Source: Nocardioidaceae bacterium
GTDB lineage: Bacteria > Actinomycetota > Actinomycetes > Propionibacteriales > Nocardioidaceae
Length of the DNA stretch: 64,000 nt
Direction: 5' to 3'
Assembly: GCA_030447865.1 (NCBI GenBank)
Contig: JAUJOD010000002.1
Span: forward strand, 62,001 to 126,000
Shown here: positions 54,576 through 63,216 of the stretch, one piece after another
How positions within the stretch are numbered: the first letter of the stretch is position 1
Layout: every line of letters begins with the position of its first letter
The notes under the pieces: model-generated
The model's database searches: none
Seen by the model: only the letters and a program-made list of their open reading frames with translations
What the model was told of the DNA's origin: nothing
Program-made: the position numbers and the translations under genes

Positions 54576-55277
54576 GTGACCGACCAGGCCAGCCGCGAGG
54601 AGGAGTTCGAGGACGCTGTCGCTCGGTGGGTGGAGCGCACCGACCCACTCATGGCGTGGCTCGGAGTGCTGTTCGCGCTGCTCGTCGGCTTCCAGCTCGC
54701 CGTTTCGGTGCGCCCACCGGTCGGACTGGCGTTGGACATCGCCGGCTGGGTGATCTGGGCGATCTTCGTTGTCGACTTCGCAGCAAAGCTGGTGCTGGCG
54801 CCGGCCAAGGGCCGTTTCCTGCGGCGACACTGGCTGCAGGTGCTCGCCCTCATCCTGCCCACGCTCCGGTTGTTCAGCTTTCTGCGGCTGGTCAGGCTCG
54901 GCCGCGCCTTTCCGGCGGCCCGGGTGCTCACCACGTCGTACCGAAGCATCGGGACCGCCCGCCGGCTGTTCCGATCCAGGCTCGCCTACCTTGCCGGCCT
55001 TTCGGTCATCGCTGTCGTCGCGCTGGCCGAACTTGCCTACGTGTTCGAAGGCGGCAGCGACGGCACCCTGCCCACCTTCACCGACTCGTTGATCTGGTCA
55101 GCCAGCGTCGTCATCGGCATGCAGGCTGACCCGGTGCCGGTGACGCGACTGGGGCAGCTGGTCATGATCACCGGGTTCGCTGTCGGTCTGGTTCTCATCG
55201 CGACGCTGGCGGGCAGCTTCGGTGCCTTTCTCTTCGAAGGGCGCCAAGAGCGAGAGCAGACCGAACCAGCCAGCTAG
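54576..55277 (+). CDS. Voltage-gated ion-channel-like membrane protein
   Basis: This 233-residue protein has about six hydrophobic segments and an S4-like Arg-rich helix (LFSFLRLVRLGRAFPAARVL, then YRSIGTARRLFRSR). The region corresponding to the pore, FTDSLIWSASVVIGMQADPVPV, lacks the usual TVGYGD filter. It may be a non-classical channel or transporter. The GTG at 54576 follows corA by 3 nt, so the two are likely coexpressed. Confidence 0.78.
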   Translation: MTDQASREEEFEDAVARWVERTDPLMAWLGVLFALLVGFQLAVSVRPPVGLALDIAGWVIWAIFVVDFAAKLVLAPAKGRFLRRHWLQVLALILPTLRLFSFLRLVRLGRAFPAARVLTTSYRSIGTARRLFRSRLAYLAGLSVIAVVALAELAYVFEGGSDGTLPTFTDSLIWSASVVIGMQADPVPVTRLGQLVMITGFAVGLVLIATLAGSFGAFLFEGRQEREQTEPAS

Positions 55278-55292
55278 CCGACAGCACGCGAC

Positions 55293-55336
55293 CTGTCAGA
55301 ACGTAGTCGACCTATAGGCCGAATGGCTTCTGACAA
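55293..55336. repeat. 44-nt dispersed palindrome (copy between channel gene and uppP)
   Basis: CTGTCAGAA (55293-55301) and TTCTGACAA (55328-55336) enclose GTCGACC-TATA-GGCCGA. The size and layout equal those of the copy at 38187-38230. It lies between convergent genes and could terminate both. Confidence 0.65.
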
Positions 55337-55359
55337 GTTGGCAGGAATGGGGCGCCGTG

Positions 55360-56187
55360 TCACGTGGCGGAGATCGTGCCGGTCGACAACAAGACGATGA
55401 GTACGACGCCGAGCGCCACCCGGTAGCCGACGAACCAGGTGATCGGGTGGTGAGCGACGAACTTCAACAACCACGCCACCGAGGCGTACGCCACCAGAAA
55501 GCTCACCACCGTTGCCACCGCCGTAGCGGCCACCGGGATGCCGCCATCGAGCGCCTGGGGCAGCTCATAGAGCCCAGCAGCGGTCAACGCGGGAATCGAC
55601 AAGAAGAACGCCATCCGCGTCGCGGCAACCCGGTCAAGACCCGCCAGCAGCCCGGCTGAGATCGTGGCGCCCGATCGCGAGACCCCTGGGATCAGCGAAA
55701 TGCACTGCACCACGCCGATGAGAAGCGAGTCTCGGGCTGTGATGTCGGTCTCGTGTCGCTGCTGTCGACCGAAGCGCTCCGCCGCCACCATGACGACGCT
55801 CCAGCCGATCAGCGCCCCCGCGACCCACCACAAGTTGCGAAACGCTCCAGTGACGAGATCCTTTCCGAGCAGCGCGGCGATGACCACGGGCACTGAGCCG
55901 AGGATGACGTACCAGCCCATCCGGTGGTCGAACGAGCTGCGCAACTCCGGCTTGACCAAGCCACGCGACCAGGCGCTGGCTATCCTCCCGACGTCCTGGC
56001 GGAAGTAGACAAGCACCGCAGCGATTGCGCCTACCTGGATCACTGCGGTGAAGGCGGTCACCGTCGGGTCGTCGATCTGCATCCCCAGCAACTTCTCGGT
56101 GATGGTGAGGTGACCGGTGCTCGACACCGGAAGGAACTCGGTCAAGCCCTCGACGATGCCGAGCAGGACCGCCTCGAAGAAGTTCAC
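55360..56187 (-). CDS. uppP: Undecaprenyl-diphosphatase UppP (BacA)
   Basis: This 275-residue membrane phosphatase recycles undecaprenyl diphosphate for cell-wall synthesis. The signature GIVEGLTEFLPVSSTGHL (catalytic Glu and Ser) and the PGVSRSGATI loop are both present. About eight hydrophobic helices are visible. It also confers bacitracin tolerance in other bacteria. It is convergent with the channel-like gene. Confidence 0.95.
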   Translation of the reverse strand: MNFFEAVLLGIVEGLTEFLPVSSTGHLTITEKLLGMQIDDPTVTAFTAVIQVGAIAAVLVYFRQDVGRIASAWSRGLVKPELRSSFDHRMGWYVILGSVPVVIAALLGKDLVTGAFRNLWWVAGALIGWSVVMVAAERFGRQQRHETDITARDSLLIGVVQCISLIPGVSRSGATISAGLLAGLDRVAATRMAFFLSIPALTAAGLYELPQALDGGIPVAATAVATVVSFLVAYASVAWLLKFVAHHPITWFVGYRVALGVVLIVLLSTGTISAT

Positions 56188-56331
56188 CCGGTCAGTCTGC
56201 TAGACCAGCCACGGCGAAAGCCTCGACAACCTGCCGCAACGTCTGAGTTCTTGCCGTGGGATCGAAGAACGTGTCGCGCAATCGGGTCGTCGCGGGCGGC
56301 CGAGCGTATCGGCTGCCTCGCTATGCGCTTC

Positions 56332-57075
56332 TCAGGTCGGCAGCCGCAAGTTGGCCATGCCGCCGTCGACGGTCAGGATGGTCCCGGTGGTCGAGCCCGA
56401 CAGTGGACTGGCGAGGTAGGCGATGCTGAGCGCGACCTCGTCGGCGGAAACCAACCGGCCGAGCGGCTGCCTGGCCCGGAGCGCGGCCGAGGCCGCATCG
56501 GGATCGTCCGCACCTGCGAGCAGCCGCCCCACCCACGGGGTGTCCGTGGTTCCCGGAGCGACACAGTTGACCCGGATACCTTCGCGCACGTGGTCGGCCG
56601 CCATGGCGAGGGCCAGCGCTTGGACCGCCCCCTTACTAGCGGCGTAAGCGGCACGCCCTGGCACGCCGAGCGTCGCCACCACCGAGGAGGTCAAGACCAT
56701 CGCCGCGTGCTCGGACCGGCGCAACGCGGCCATGGCGGCGGCCGCCACCCGGGCCATGCCGACGACGTTGACGTCGAGCAGCCGGCGCCACTCCTGGTCG
56801 TCGTTCGCCGTCACATCGCCCACGGCGCCGATGCCGGCGTTGTTGATGACGACGTCCAGGCCGCCGAAGGCGTCGACCGTAGCCGCGACGGCCGCCTCCA
56901 CCGACGCACGGCTGGTGACGTCGCAGCCGACGCTGAGATGCTGCGGGTCACTGCTCGCGGACAGGTCTGCCACCGCCACCCGCGCACCCCGGTCAGCGAG
57001 CAGGGCAGCAGTCGCCGCTCCGATCCCGCTGGCACCTCCGGTCACCAGAGCCGACAACCCGTCGAAGTCGTTCAT
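56332..57075 (-). CDS. Short-chain dehydrogenase, 2-keto-3-deoxy-L-fuconate 4-dehydrogenase type
   Basis: This 247-residue SDR has TGGASGIG (NAD binding), NNAGIGAVGD and the active-site YAASKGA preceded by Ser in VLTSSVV. The late block VNCVAPGTTDTPWVGRLL, RQPLGRLVSADEVALSIAYLAS and STTGTILTVDGGM resembles ketodeoxyfuconate dehydrogenases. It would oxidise a 2-keto-3-deoxy acid at C4 for the FAH-type hydrolase. ATG 57075 is chosen because GAGGAGG lies 5 nt upstream; ATG 57102 is also in frame. Confidence 0.8.
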   Translation of the reverse strand: MNDFDGLSALVTGGASGIGAATAALLADRGARVAVADLSASSDPQHLSVGCDVTSRASVEAAVAATVDAFGGLDVVINNAGIGAVGDVTANDDQEWRRLLDVNVVGMARVAAAAMAALRRSEHAAMVLTSSVVATLGVPGRAAYAASKGAVQALALAMAADHVREGIRVNCVAPGTTDTPWVGRLLAGADDPDAASAALRARQPLGRLVSADEVALSIAYLASPLSGSTTGTILTVDGGMANLRLPT

Positions 57076-57098
57076 CGCCGCCTCCTCGTTCGGTTCGG

Positions 57099-58112
57099 TC
57101 ATCGACCTGGGTCGACGTGGATCTTCGGTCCAGCTCCCGCACCTGCTGGCCGCCGGCCGGCAAGCACGTCCCCCACCTGCTCAAGACCCACTGTCGCCGC
57201 CACCAGCGGCCGAGGGTCGACCGCAGACGAGGCGTACCGTGCGATGGCACCAGCGAGGCCGGGCGAGGCACTGAGGATTCCTACGACGGTAACGTCCTTG
57301 AGCACCAGCGTGCGCGTGTCCACGTAGCTCGGTTGGCCGGCGATGCCGATGAGCACCACCCGCCCTCCCGGTTCGACCAGGTCCACCGCCGCGCGTGGGA
57401 CCTCCGGTCCGTACGTCGCATCGATGACCGCGGCGAACGGCAGCTGCGGAAGCTCCCGGGCGCTCCACACGTGCTGGTAGCCCAGCGACCGTGCGAAGGC
57501 CAACGACTCGGGCTCCGTACCCACGAGGTGAACTTCAGCGCCGTCAGCGGCGGCGAACGCAGCCGCGAGGAGGCCGATGGAGCCTGGGCCCCAGATCAGG
57601 ACCCGGTCCCCCGCCGACAGCTTGGCCGCCTGCACGGTGCGCAGCGCGTTGCCGCCCGGCTCGACCAACGCGCCCGCGACCACGTCGATCTGCTCGGGCA
57701 GCGCGTACAGCGCGGTCAGGGGCACGACGAGCTGCTCTGCCAGCGCACCCGCCCACCCACCGCGGATGCCTATCTCCTTGCGGTGCTCGCACACGTGCTG
57801 GCGGCCATCCCGGCAACGTTCGCAGCGTCGACAGCCGAGCATCGTGTCACCGGTGACCCGGCGGCCGAGCCAGGACTCCTCGACCCCGGTCCCGACGGAC
57901 GAGACGGTTCCGCACCACTCATGGCCGAGGCGGAGCGGATACCTGGCGTGACCGTCGTGCAGGTAGGCCATCTCGCCGGTGAAGAACTCCACGTCCGTAC
58001 CGCACACGCCGACCCGTTCGACGTCGACAACGACCTGGTCTGCCTCCGCTACCGGCGGCGCCACATCCAGCACCGCCGCCTGGCCGGGAGCGCTGACTAC
58101 GAAGGCCCTCAT
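57099..58112 (-). CDS. Zinc-dependent medium-chain dehydrogenase (sugar dehydrogenase candidate)
   Basis: This 337-residue MDR has a catalytic zinc site (GVCGTDVEFF, RLGHEWCGTV), a structural zinc loop with four Cys (MLGCRRCERCRDGRQHVC) and a Rossmann motif IWGPGSIGLLA. In this locus it may oxidise the free sugar (for example L-fucose or a similar aldose) to a lactone. The ATG at 58112 overlaps the FAH-type gene stop. The substrate is inferred only from neighbours. Confidence 0.83.
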   Translation of the reverse strand: MRAFVVSAPGQAAVLDVAPPVAEADQVVVDVERVGVCGTDVEFFTGEMAYLHDGHARYPLRLGHEWCGTVSSVGTGVEESWLGRRVTGDTMLGCRRCERCRDGRQHVCEHRKEIGIRGGWAGALAEQLVVPLTALYALPEQIDVVAGALVEPGGNALRTVQAAKLSAGDRVLIWGPGSIGLLAAAFAAADGAEVHLVGTEPESLAFARSLGYQHVWSARELPQLPFAAVIDATYGPEVPRAAVDLVEPGGRVVLIGIAGQPSYVDTRTLVLKDVTVVGILSASPGLAGAIARYASSAVDPRPLVAATVGLEQVGDVLAGRRPAGAGAGPKIHVDPGR

Positions 58113-58969
58113 GGCGCTGCGACGACACGCTGACGCTGGCTCCCCAGGCCGTGAATCCCCAGCTCGACGAGGTCGCCGGCGCGCAGGAAGACCGGCGGGT
58201 GGAGGCCCATCCCGACTCCCGGCGGCGTGCCAGTGCTGATGAGGTCGCCCGGCTCCAGCACCATGAATCGACTGAGGTAGTGCACGAGGAACGCGGGGCC
58301 GAACAGCATCGTCGCCGTGGAACCCGTTTGGCGGCGTACGCCGTTGACGTCCAGCCACAGGGACAGGTCAGCAACGTCCGGGATTTCGTCGGGTGTCACC
58401 AGCAGGGGGCCGCACGGGGTGAACGTCTCCGCGGACTTGCCCTTCACCCACTGTCCGCCCCGCTCCAGCTGAAAGCTGCGCTCGCTGACGTCGTTGACGA
58501 CCACGTACCCCGCGATGGCCCGGCTGGCCGCTTGCTCGTCCTCGAGGTAGCGGCACCTTGCGCCGATGACGATCCCCAGCTCCACCTCCCAGTCGGTCTT
58601 GCTGGAGCCGGGCGGGAGGTGGACGTCGTCGTCGGGTCCGCCAAGTGAGTTCGGCGCCTTGTTGAACACGATCGGCTCGTCCGGGATTGGCATGCCCGCC
58701 TCGACGGCGTGGTCTCGGTAGTTCAAGCCGATTCCCACGATCTGGTGCGGCCGACCGATCGGAGCCCCGATGCGGCTGCCCTCCAACGGGAAGGCCAAGC
58801 CGTCGTTCACCCGCTGGGCCACAGCGTCGTGGAGCAGGTCGACACCCCCGCGGCCGAAGAATGCTTCGTCGAAGTCGCCCACCTCGTCGAACAGGTCGAC
58901 GTACTCGTCGTCGCCGACCTTGACGGCCGGCCGTTCGCAGCCGGGTGGACCGAGACGAAGGAGCTGCAT
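58109..58969 (-). CDS. FAH-family hydrolase, 2,4-diketo-3-deoxy-L-fuconate hydrolase type
   Basis: This 286-residue fumarylacetoacetate hydrolase-family enzyme has metal-binding Glu in EVELGIVIG, VVNDVSERSFQLERGGQW, and GKSAETFTPCGPLLVT. These match the diketo-deoxy sugar acid hydrolases that give pyruvate and a short acid. The start at ATG 58969 shares a base with the SMP-30 stop (TGATG). The C-C bond-cleaving role is well supported by family, the exact substrate by context. Confidence 0.82.
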   Translation of the reverse strand: MQLLRLGPPGCERPAVKVGDDEYVDLFDEVGDFDEAFFGRGGVDLLHDAVAQRVNDGLAFPLEGSRIGAPIGRPHQIVGIGLNYRDHAVEAGMPIPDEPIVFNKAPNSLGGPDDDVHLPPGSSKTDWEVELGIVIGARCRYLEDEQAASRAIAGYVVVNDVSERSFQLERGGQWVKGKSAETFTPCGPLLVTPDEIPDVADLSLWLDVNGVRRQTGSTATMLFGPAFLVHYLSRFMVLEPGDLISTGTPPGVGMGLHPPVFLRAGDLVELGIHGLGSQRQRVVAAP

Positions 58970-59771
58970 CAGGTCTCCCGCTCTTTCTGGGTGATGTGCG
59001 CGCAGCGGCCGGACCACGCGACGGTCGGGACACCTCGCCGACCGACGTCGGCGAGGAACAAGCGGCCCGACAGAGGCGAGCTGTCGAGCTGTGCCTCGGT
59101 GAGGTCTTCCCGCCCCGTCGTGATCAGCAGCCGGTCGCGCGCCGCACCGACGAACGCGGCGCTGGACGTATGCGGGGCTGCCACCTCGACTGTCGCTACG
59201 TGCTCGCCGGCGGCAGAAAAGCAGCGGACCTGACCGGCGCCCCCTACGGCGACCCAGAGGTTTCCGTCGGTGTCGACGTGATAGAGCATCTGCCCGTCAG
59301 GCGACCAGCCCAGCCCGTTGGAGAGCGTCAAGCCGTCGTCGACGACCTCCACGTCTCCGAAGCCGTCGAGCCGGTACAGCCGCTCCGCGCCCTCCCGGTC
59401 ATCGAGCGCCATGCTCCCGACGAGGAAGCGGCCGGTCGGGTCACACGCTCCGTCGTTGAAGCGACTGTCGCCGGTCCCGCTCAGCACCGTGCGTCCCGTT
59501 CCCCGCGTCCCGTCAGGATTGACGACGCCGAACCCTCTGCTGCGCGCAACCAGCAGCCCCCCATCGGTGGTCGGCACAACGGCTCCCCCACTGTGCCGGC
59601 GAACCGGTGCTCCTCGCTCACCTCGACGCCTCCCGGCCGCAGCCGGCCGCACAGCACCCTGCCCCGGGGAATGTCGACCCACAGCAGCCGCTCGCGGTCG
59701 GCGTCCCAGACCGGTCCCTCCGCCAGCTCGTACGACGCGGTGCTGGCCACCTCGGCCCGAAACGTCTTCAT
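58969..59771 (-). pseudogene. SMP-30/gluconolactonase family lactonase, frameshifted
   Basis: Two frames together make one SMP-30 lactonase of about 267 residues. The N-terminal piece runs from ATG 59771 (EVASTASYELAEGPVWD, then LLWVDIPRG) to about 59590. The C-terminal piece continues in the -1 frame (AVVPTTDGGLLVA, DSRFNDGACDPTGRF, SNGLGWSPDG) to 58969. The break is at a run of five C at 59585-59589 (plus strand); a sixth would restore GTVGGAVVPTTDGG. It would open a sugar lactone. True decay or a homopolymer error cannot be told apart here. Confidence 0.82.
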
Positions 59772-59873
59772 CGCCCGCCGCCAGCATGACGACGTACCAG
59801 CTCCGGACGGCGGGTACGGTGAGGTCGGTTGCAGAGAGTTGACGGTCGGGTCGCGATCCGAGAGGCAGGGACT

Positions 59874-61589
59874 GTGACGCAGCAACGCAGCCAGCACTGG
59901 TACGGCGGTGATGACCGCAACGCATTCATCCACCGCGCCTGGATGCGTCGGGGGCTGCCCGACGAGGCCTTCGACGGACGCCCCCACATCGCCATCGCCA
60001 ATACCGCGTCGGACCTCAGCCCGTGCAACAGCCACCTCGACGAGCTTGCCACCAGTGTGAAGCAGGGAGTCTGGGAAGCCGGCGGCATCCCCTTGAACCT
60101 TCCGGTGGTCTCACTGGGGGAGAACCAGATGCGCCCGACGGCGATGCTGTGGCGCAATATGGCGGCGATGGCGGCCGAGGAGCTGCTTCGCGCTAACCCC
60201 ATCGACGCCGTGGTGCTCCTGGGCGGTTGCGACAAGACGATCCCGGCGCTGCTCATGGCAGCGGCCTCCGTTGACCTGCCGGCTGTTGTCGTTCCCGGCG
60301 GGCCGATGCTCACCGGCGCGTTCCGTGGCGCACCGCTGGGCTGCGGCACGGATGTCTGGCGGCTGTCGGAGGAGGTGCGAGCCGGAACGCTGGCCCGGGC
60401 CGACTTCCTGGCCGCTGAGTCAGCGATGATCCGTAGCCGCGGGCACTGCAACACGATGGGGACGGCGTCCACGATGGCCTGCTTGGCCGAAGTGCTGGGC
60501 ACGACGCTCCCTGGAATCGCCGGGATCCCGGCGCCCGACAGCCGGCTGCTGGCCATGGCGCAGGAGGGCGGCCGGCTCGTCGTCGACATGGTCTCCGCCG
60601 ACCGGCGGCCCAGCACGGTGCTGACTCGAGGGTCGTTTCTGAACGCGATTGTCGCCCTGGCCGCTATCGGCGGGTCTACCAACGCGGTCGTGCACCTGCT
60701 CGCCATCGCTGGTCGGGTCGGGGTGGACCTGTCGTTGGACGACTTCGACCGGGCGGGCAGGGACGTCCCGCTGCTCGTGGACCTCCACCCGGCGGGGCGC
60801 TTCCTCATGGAGGACTTCCACCGCGCCGGCGGGATGCTGGCCGTGCTCGCGCAGGTCGAGGACCTGTTGGACCCCACGGCCCTGACGGTCACCGGACGGA
60901 CGCTGGTCGAGCACGTCAACGGCGCCCCGACCTGGGACGCCACCGTCATCCGACCACGAGACGAGCCGTTGAAACGGGACTCGGGCATCGCCGTGCTACG
61001 TGGCAACCTGGCTCCCGACGGGGCACTGGTGAAACCAGCCGCTGCATCGGCGCACCTGTTGCAGCACCGAGGCAGGGCCGTCGTCTTCGATAGCGTCGAA
61101 GACCTCAGGGCTCGACTCGACGACCCCTCTCTGGACGTCGACGAGGACTGCGTTCTCGTGCTGCGCGGCTGCGGCCCGCGCGGCTATCCCGGGATGCCCG
61201 AGGTCGCCAACCTGCCGCTGCCTGCCAGGTTGCTGGCCAAGGGGGTGCGCGACATGGTGCGCGTCAGCGACGGGAGGATGAGCGGCACCGCCTACGGCAC
61301 CGTGGTGCTGCACGCCGCTCCGGAGGCAGCGGTAGGCGGCCCGCTCGCGCTCGTGCGAAACGGGGACCCGATCGTCCTGGACGTGCCGGCTCGGCGCATC
61401 GACGTCGACGTGCCGACCGCCGACTGGGCGAAGCGGCAGCCTTCGGCGGCGATGCGATCGTCGCTGGCAGCACCCGCGCGCGGCTGGGAGCGGCTCTACG
61501 TCGACTCCGTGATGCAGGCAGACCGTGGCGCCGACCTCGACTTCCTGGTCGGGTCCAGCGGCGACGGCGTCGTCCGCGAGTCGCATTAG
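59874..61589 (+). CDS. IlvD/Edd family sugar-acid dehydratase
   Basis: This 571-residue Fe-S dehydratase has DLSPCNSHLDELA, LLGGCDKTIPALLMAAASV and CNTMGTASTMACLAEVLG, the three Cys that hold the cluster in the pentonate/hexonate branch of the family. It removes water from an aldonic acid to give a 2-keto-3-deoxy acid. The GTG at 59874 follows GAGGCAGGG. It is divergent from the lactonase gene, and its product would feed the SDR and FAH steps. Dihydroxy-acid dehydratase of amino-acid synthesis is less likely because of context. Confidence 0.87.
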   Translation: MTQQRSQHWYGGDDRNAFIHRAWMRRGLPDEAFDGRPHIAIANTASDLSPCNSHLDELATSVKQGVWEAGGIPLNLPVVSLGENQMRPTAMLWRNMAAMAAEELLRANPIDAVVLLGGCDKTIPALLMAAASVDLPAVVVPGGPMLTGAFRGAPLGCGTDVWRLSEEVRAGTLARADFLAAESAMIRSRGHCNTMGTASTMACLAEVLGTTLPGIAGIPAPDSRLLAMAQEGGRLVVDMVSADRRPSTVLTRGSFLNAIVALAAIGGSTNAVVHLLAIAGRVGVDLSLDDFDRAGRDVPLLVDLHPAGRFLMEDFHRAGGMLAVLAQVEDLLDPTALTVTGRTLVEHVNGAPTWDATVIRPRDEPLKRDSGIAVLRGNLAPDGALVKPAAASAHLLQHRGRAVVFDSVEDLRARLDDPSLDVDEDCVLVLRGCGPRGYPGMPEVANLPLPARLLAKGVRDMVRVSDGRMSGTAYGTVVLHAAPEAAVGGPLALVRNGDPIVLDVPARRIDVDVPTADWAKRQPSAAMRSSLAAPARGWERLYVDSVMQADRGADLDFLVGSSGDGVVRESH

Positions 61590-61996
61590 CCGCGATCTCC
61601 CGCGCGCAGCGACGCCCAGGGCTCCTGGTCGGCGACCTCCTCCAGCCCGTACCCGGTCTCGCCTCCCAGCGAGGGCGAGATGACCACCTGCAGGTAGGCG
61701 GTCTGCTCGCTGTCGTTGAAGGAGGCGTGCACGACGCCCTCGGGCACGAAGGCCGAGTCGCCGGCCGTCAGACTTCGTGACTCCTCCCCCACAAACTGGG
61801 TGATAGCTCCTAATTTGACGATGATCATCTCCTCCTGGCCCGAGTGGCGGTGGAAATCGTGACCGCCGCCGGGCTGGAGCTCGACGTCCATCACAACCAG
61901 GTGGTTGGCGCCGTGCGTGGGAACCAGGCGCCACCCGATCACTCCCCAGTCGAACTGCTCGCGCCGTACGTCGTCCAGCGAAATGAAGGTGCTCAT
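61586..61996 (-). CDS. Cupin domain protein
   Basis: This 136-residue single-domain cupin has metal-ligand motifs GGGHDFHRHSGQEEMIIV (H, H, E) and FVPEGVVHASFND (H). It may be an isomerase, a mutarotase-like protein or a small-molecule-binding protein. The start at 61996 overlaps the UPF0261 stop (4 nt). Its 3' end overlaps the dehydratase gene by 4 nt. Confidence 0.86.
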   Translation of the reverse strand: MSTFISLDDVRREQFDWGVIGWRLVPTHGANHLVVMDVELQPGGGHDFHRHSGQEEMIIVKLGAITQFVGEESRSLTAGDSAFVPEGVVHASFNDSEQTAYLQVVISPSLGGETGYGLEEVADQEPWASLRAGDRG

Positions 61997-63216
61997 CGGT
62001 CTCCTTGCTGTCGGGTCACCGCGGTGATCATCTCGTGCAGGCGGTCTGCCATCGCGACCGCGAACCGCTCGTCGTTGACGTCGAGGTCAAGCTCGTGCAC
62101 CTCGACGTCGCCCAAGGTCTCCGACAACCCGGAGAACAGGGCCTCATCGGCTGCCGGGTCGTGGAACGGCTGTCCTTCGACGGCGATCATCGACACGCCG
62201 CCCCGCGGCACGAACAGCACCGTCGGTCCCGACGCCCCGGACAGCTTGCGCCCCACCTCGCGACCGAGCTCGCGGCACTCCTCCGGTGTCGTGCGCATCA
62301 GCGTCACCGTCGGGTTGTGCACGTAGAGGTTGCGCCCTTCGAACTGCGACGGCACCGTCTCGCGCGGTCCGAAGTTCACCATGTCGAGGGCGCCCAGCGA
62401 GACCACCTGCGGCACGCCAGCACCACCTGCCGCCTCAAGGCGCTCCGGTCCCGCCGACAGCACTCCGCCGACCAGCTCGTCGGCCAGCTCCGTGGTGGTC
62501 ACGTCGAGCACGCCGGCCAGGAAGCCGCCGGTCACCAAGGCCTCCATGGACTGGCCGCCCGTGCCGGTGGCGTGGAAGACGAGCACCTCGTAGCCGAGCT
62601 CCTCGAGCCGCTCACGCGCGCGGGTGACTCCTGGCGTCGTCACACCGAACATCGATGCGCCGACAAGCGGCTTGTGCTCCATCGGCGGCACCGACGACGA
62701 GACCATGCCAGCGATGGCTCCCGCCGCGTTGGTGAGGATCTGGGCCGAGATCGAGTTGATCCCCGCGATGTCGACCACCGAGTACATCATCGTGACGTCG
62801 ACGGCGCCGACATAAGGCCGGGTGTCGCCAGAGGCCAGCGTCGAAACCATCAACTTCGGTACGCCGACCGGCAACGCGCGCATGGCCGTCGTCACGATCG
62901 ACGACCCGCCCGATCCACCGATTCCGAGCACACCGTGCAGCCGGCCCTCGTCATGAAGCGTTTGCAGCAACGCAGCAGCGCCTCGACCCATCGCTGCGGT
63001 GGCTGCTCCGCGGTCGCCGGCGTAGGCCAGCGCAGCTGCGTCCTCACCAGCGGCTCGAGCGACCTCCTCGCGGGAGATGTCGGGGTCGATCTGCGGCGCG
63101 TACACCCCGACGTCGATGAGCAGCACGTCGACACCGTGCTCCCGCACGCGGTCGCGCAGGAAGGCGTACTCGTGCCCCTTCGTGTCGAGGGTTCCGGCTA
63201 GGACGACCGTTGGCAT
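61993..63216 (-). CDS. UPF0261 / Tm-1-like ATP-binding domain protein
   Basis: This 407-residue protein has VVLAGTLDTKGHEYAFLRDRV, LGIGGSGGSSIVTTAMRALPVGVPKLMVSTLASG and VFHATGTGGQSMEALV, the UPF0261 family related to the plant resistance protein Tm-1. The bacterial function is not established. ATG 63216 has GGAG 6 nt upstream and shares one base with the kinase stop. It lies between an FGGY kinase and a cupin, so a sugar or sugar-acid role is likely. Confidence 0.86.
   Translation of the reverse strand: MPTVVLAGTLDTKGHEYAFLRDRVREHGVDVLLIDVGVYAPQIDPDISREEVARAAGEDAAALAYAGDRGAATAAMGRGAAALLQTLHDEGRLHGVLGIGGSGGSSIVTTAMRALPVGVPKLMVSTLASGDTRPYVGAVDVTMMYSVVDIAGINSISAQILTNAAGAIAGMVSSSVPPMEHKPLVGASMFGVTTPGVTRARERLEELGYEVLVFHATGTGGQSMEALVTGGFLAGVLDVTTTELADELVGGVLSAGPERLEAAGGAGVPQVVSLGALDMVNFGPRETVPSQFEGRNLYVHNPTVTLMRTTPEECRELGREVGRKLSGASGPTVLFVPRGGVSMIAVEGQPFHDPAADEALFSGLSETLGDVEVHELDLDVNDERFAVAMADRLHEMITAVTRQQGDR

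Noticed and set aside
56188-56331. Remnant gene between uppP and the SDR
   Set aside because: No open frame with a recognisable motif and no start with a ribosome site; treated as plain intergenic sequence.
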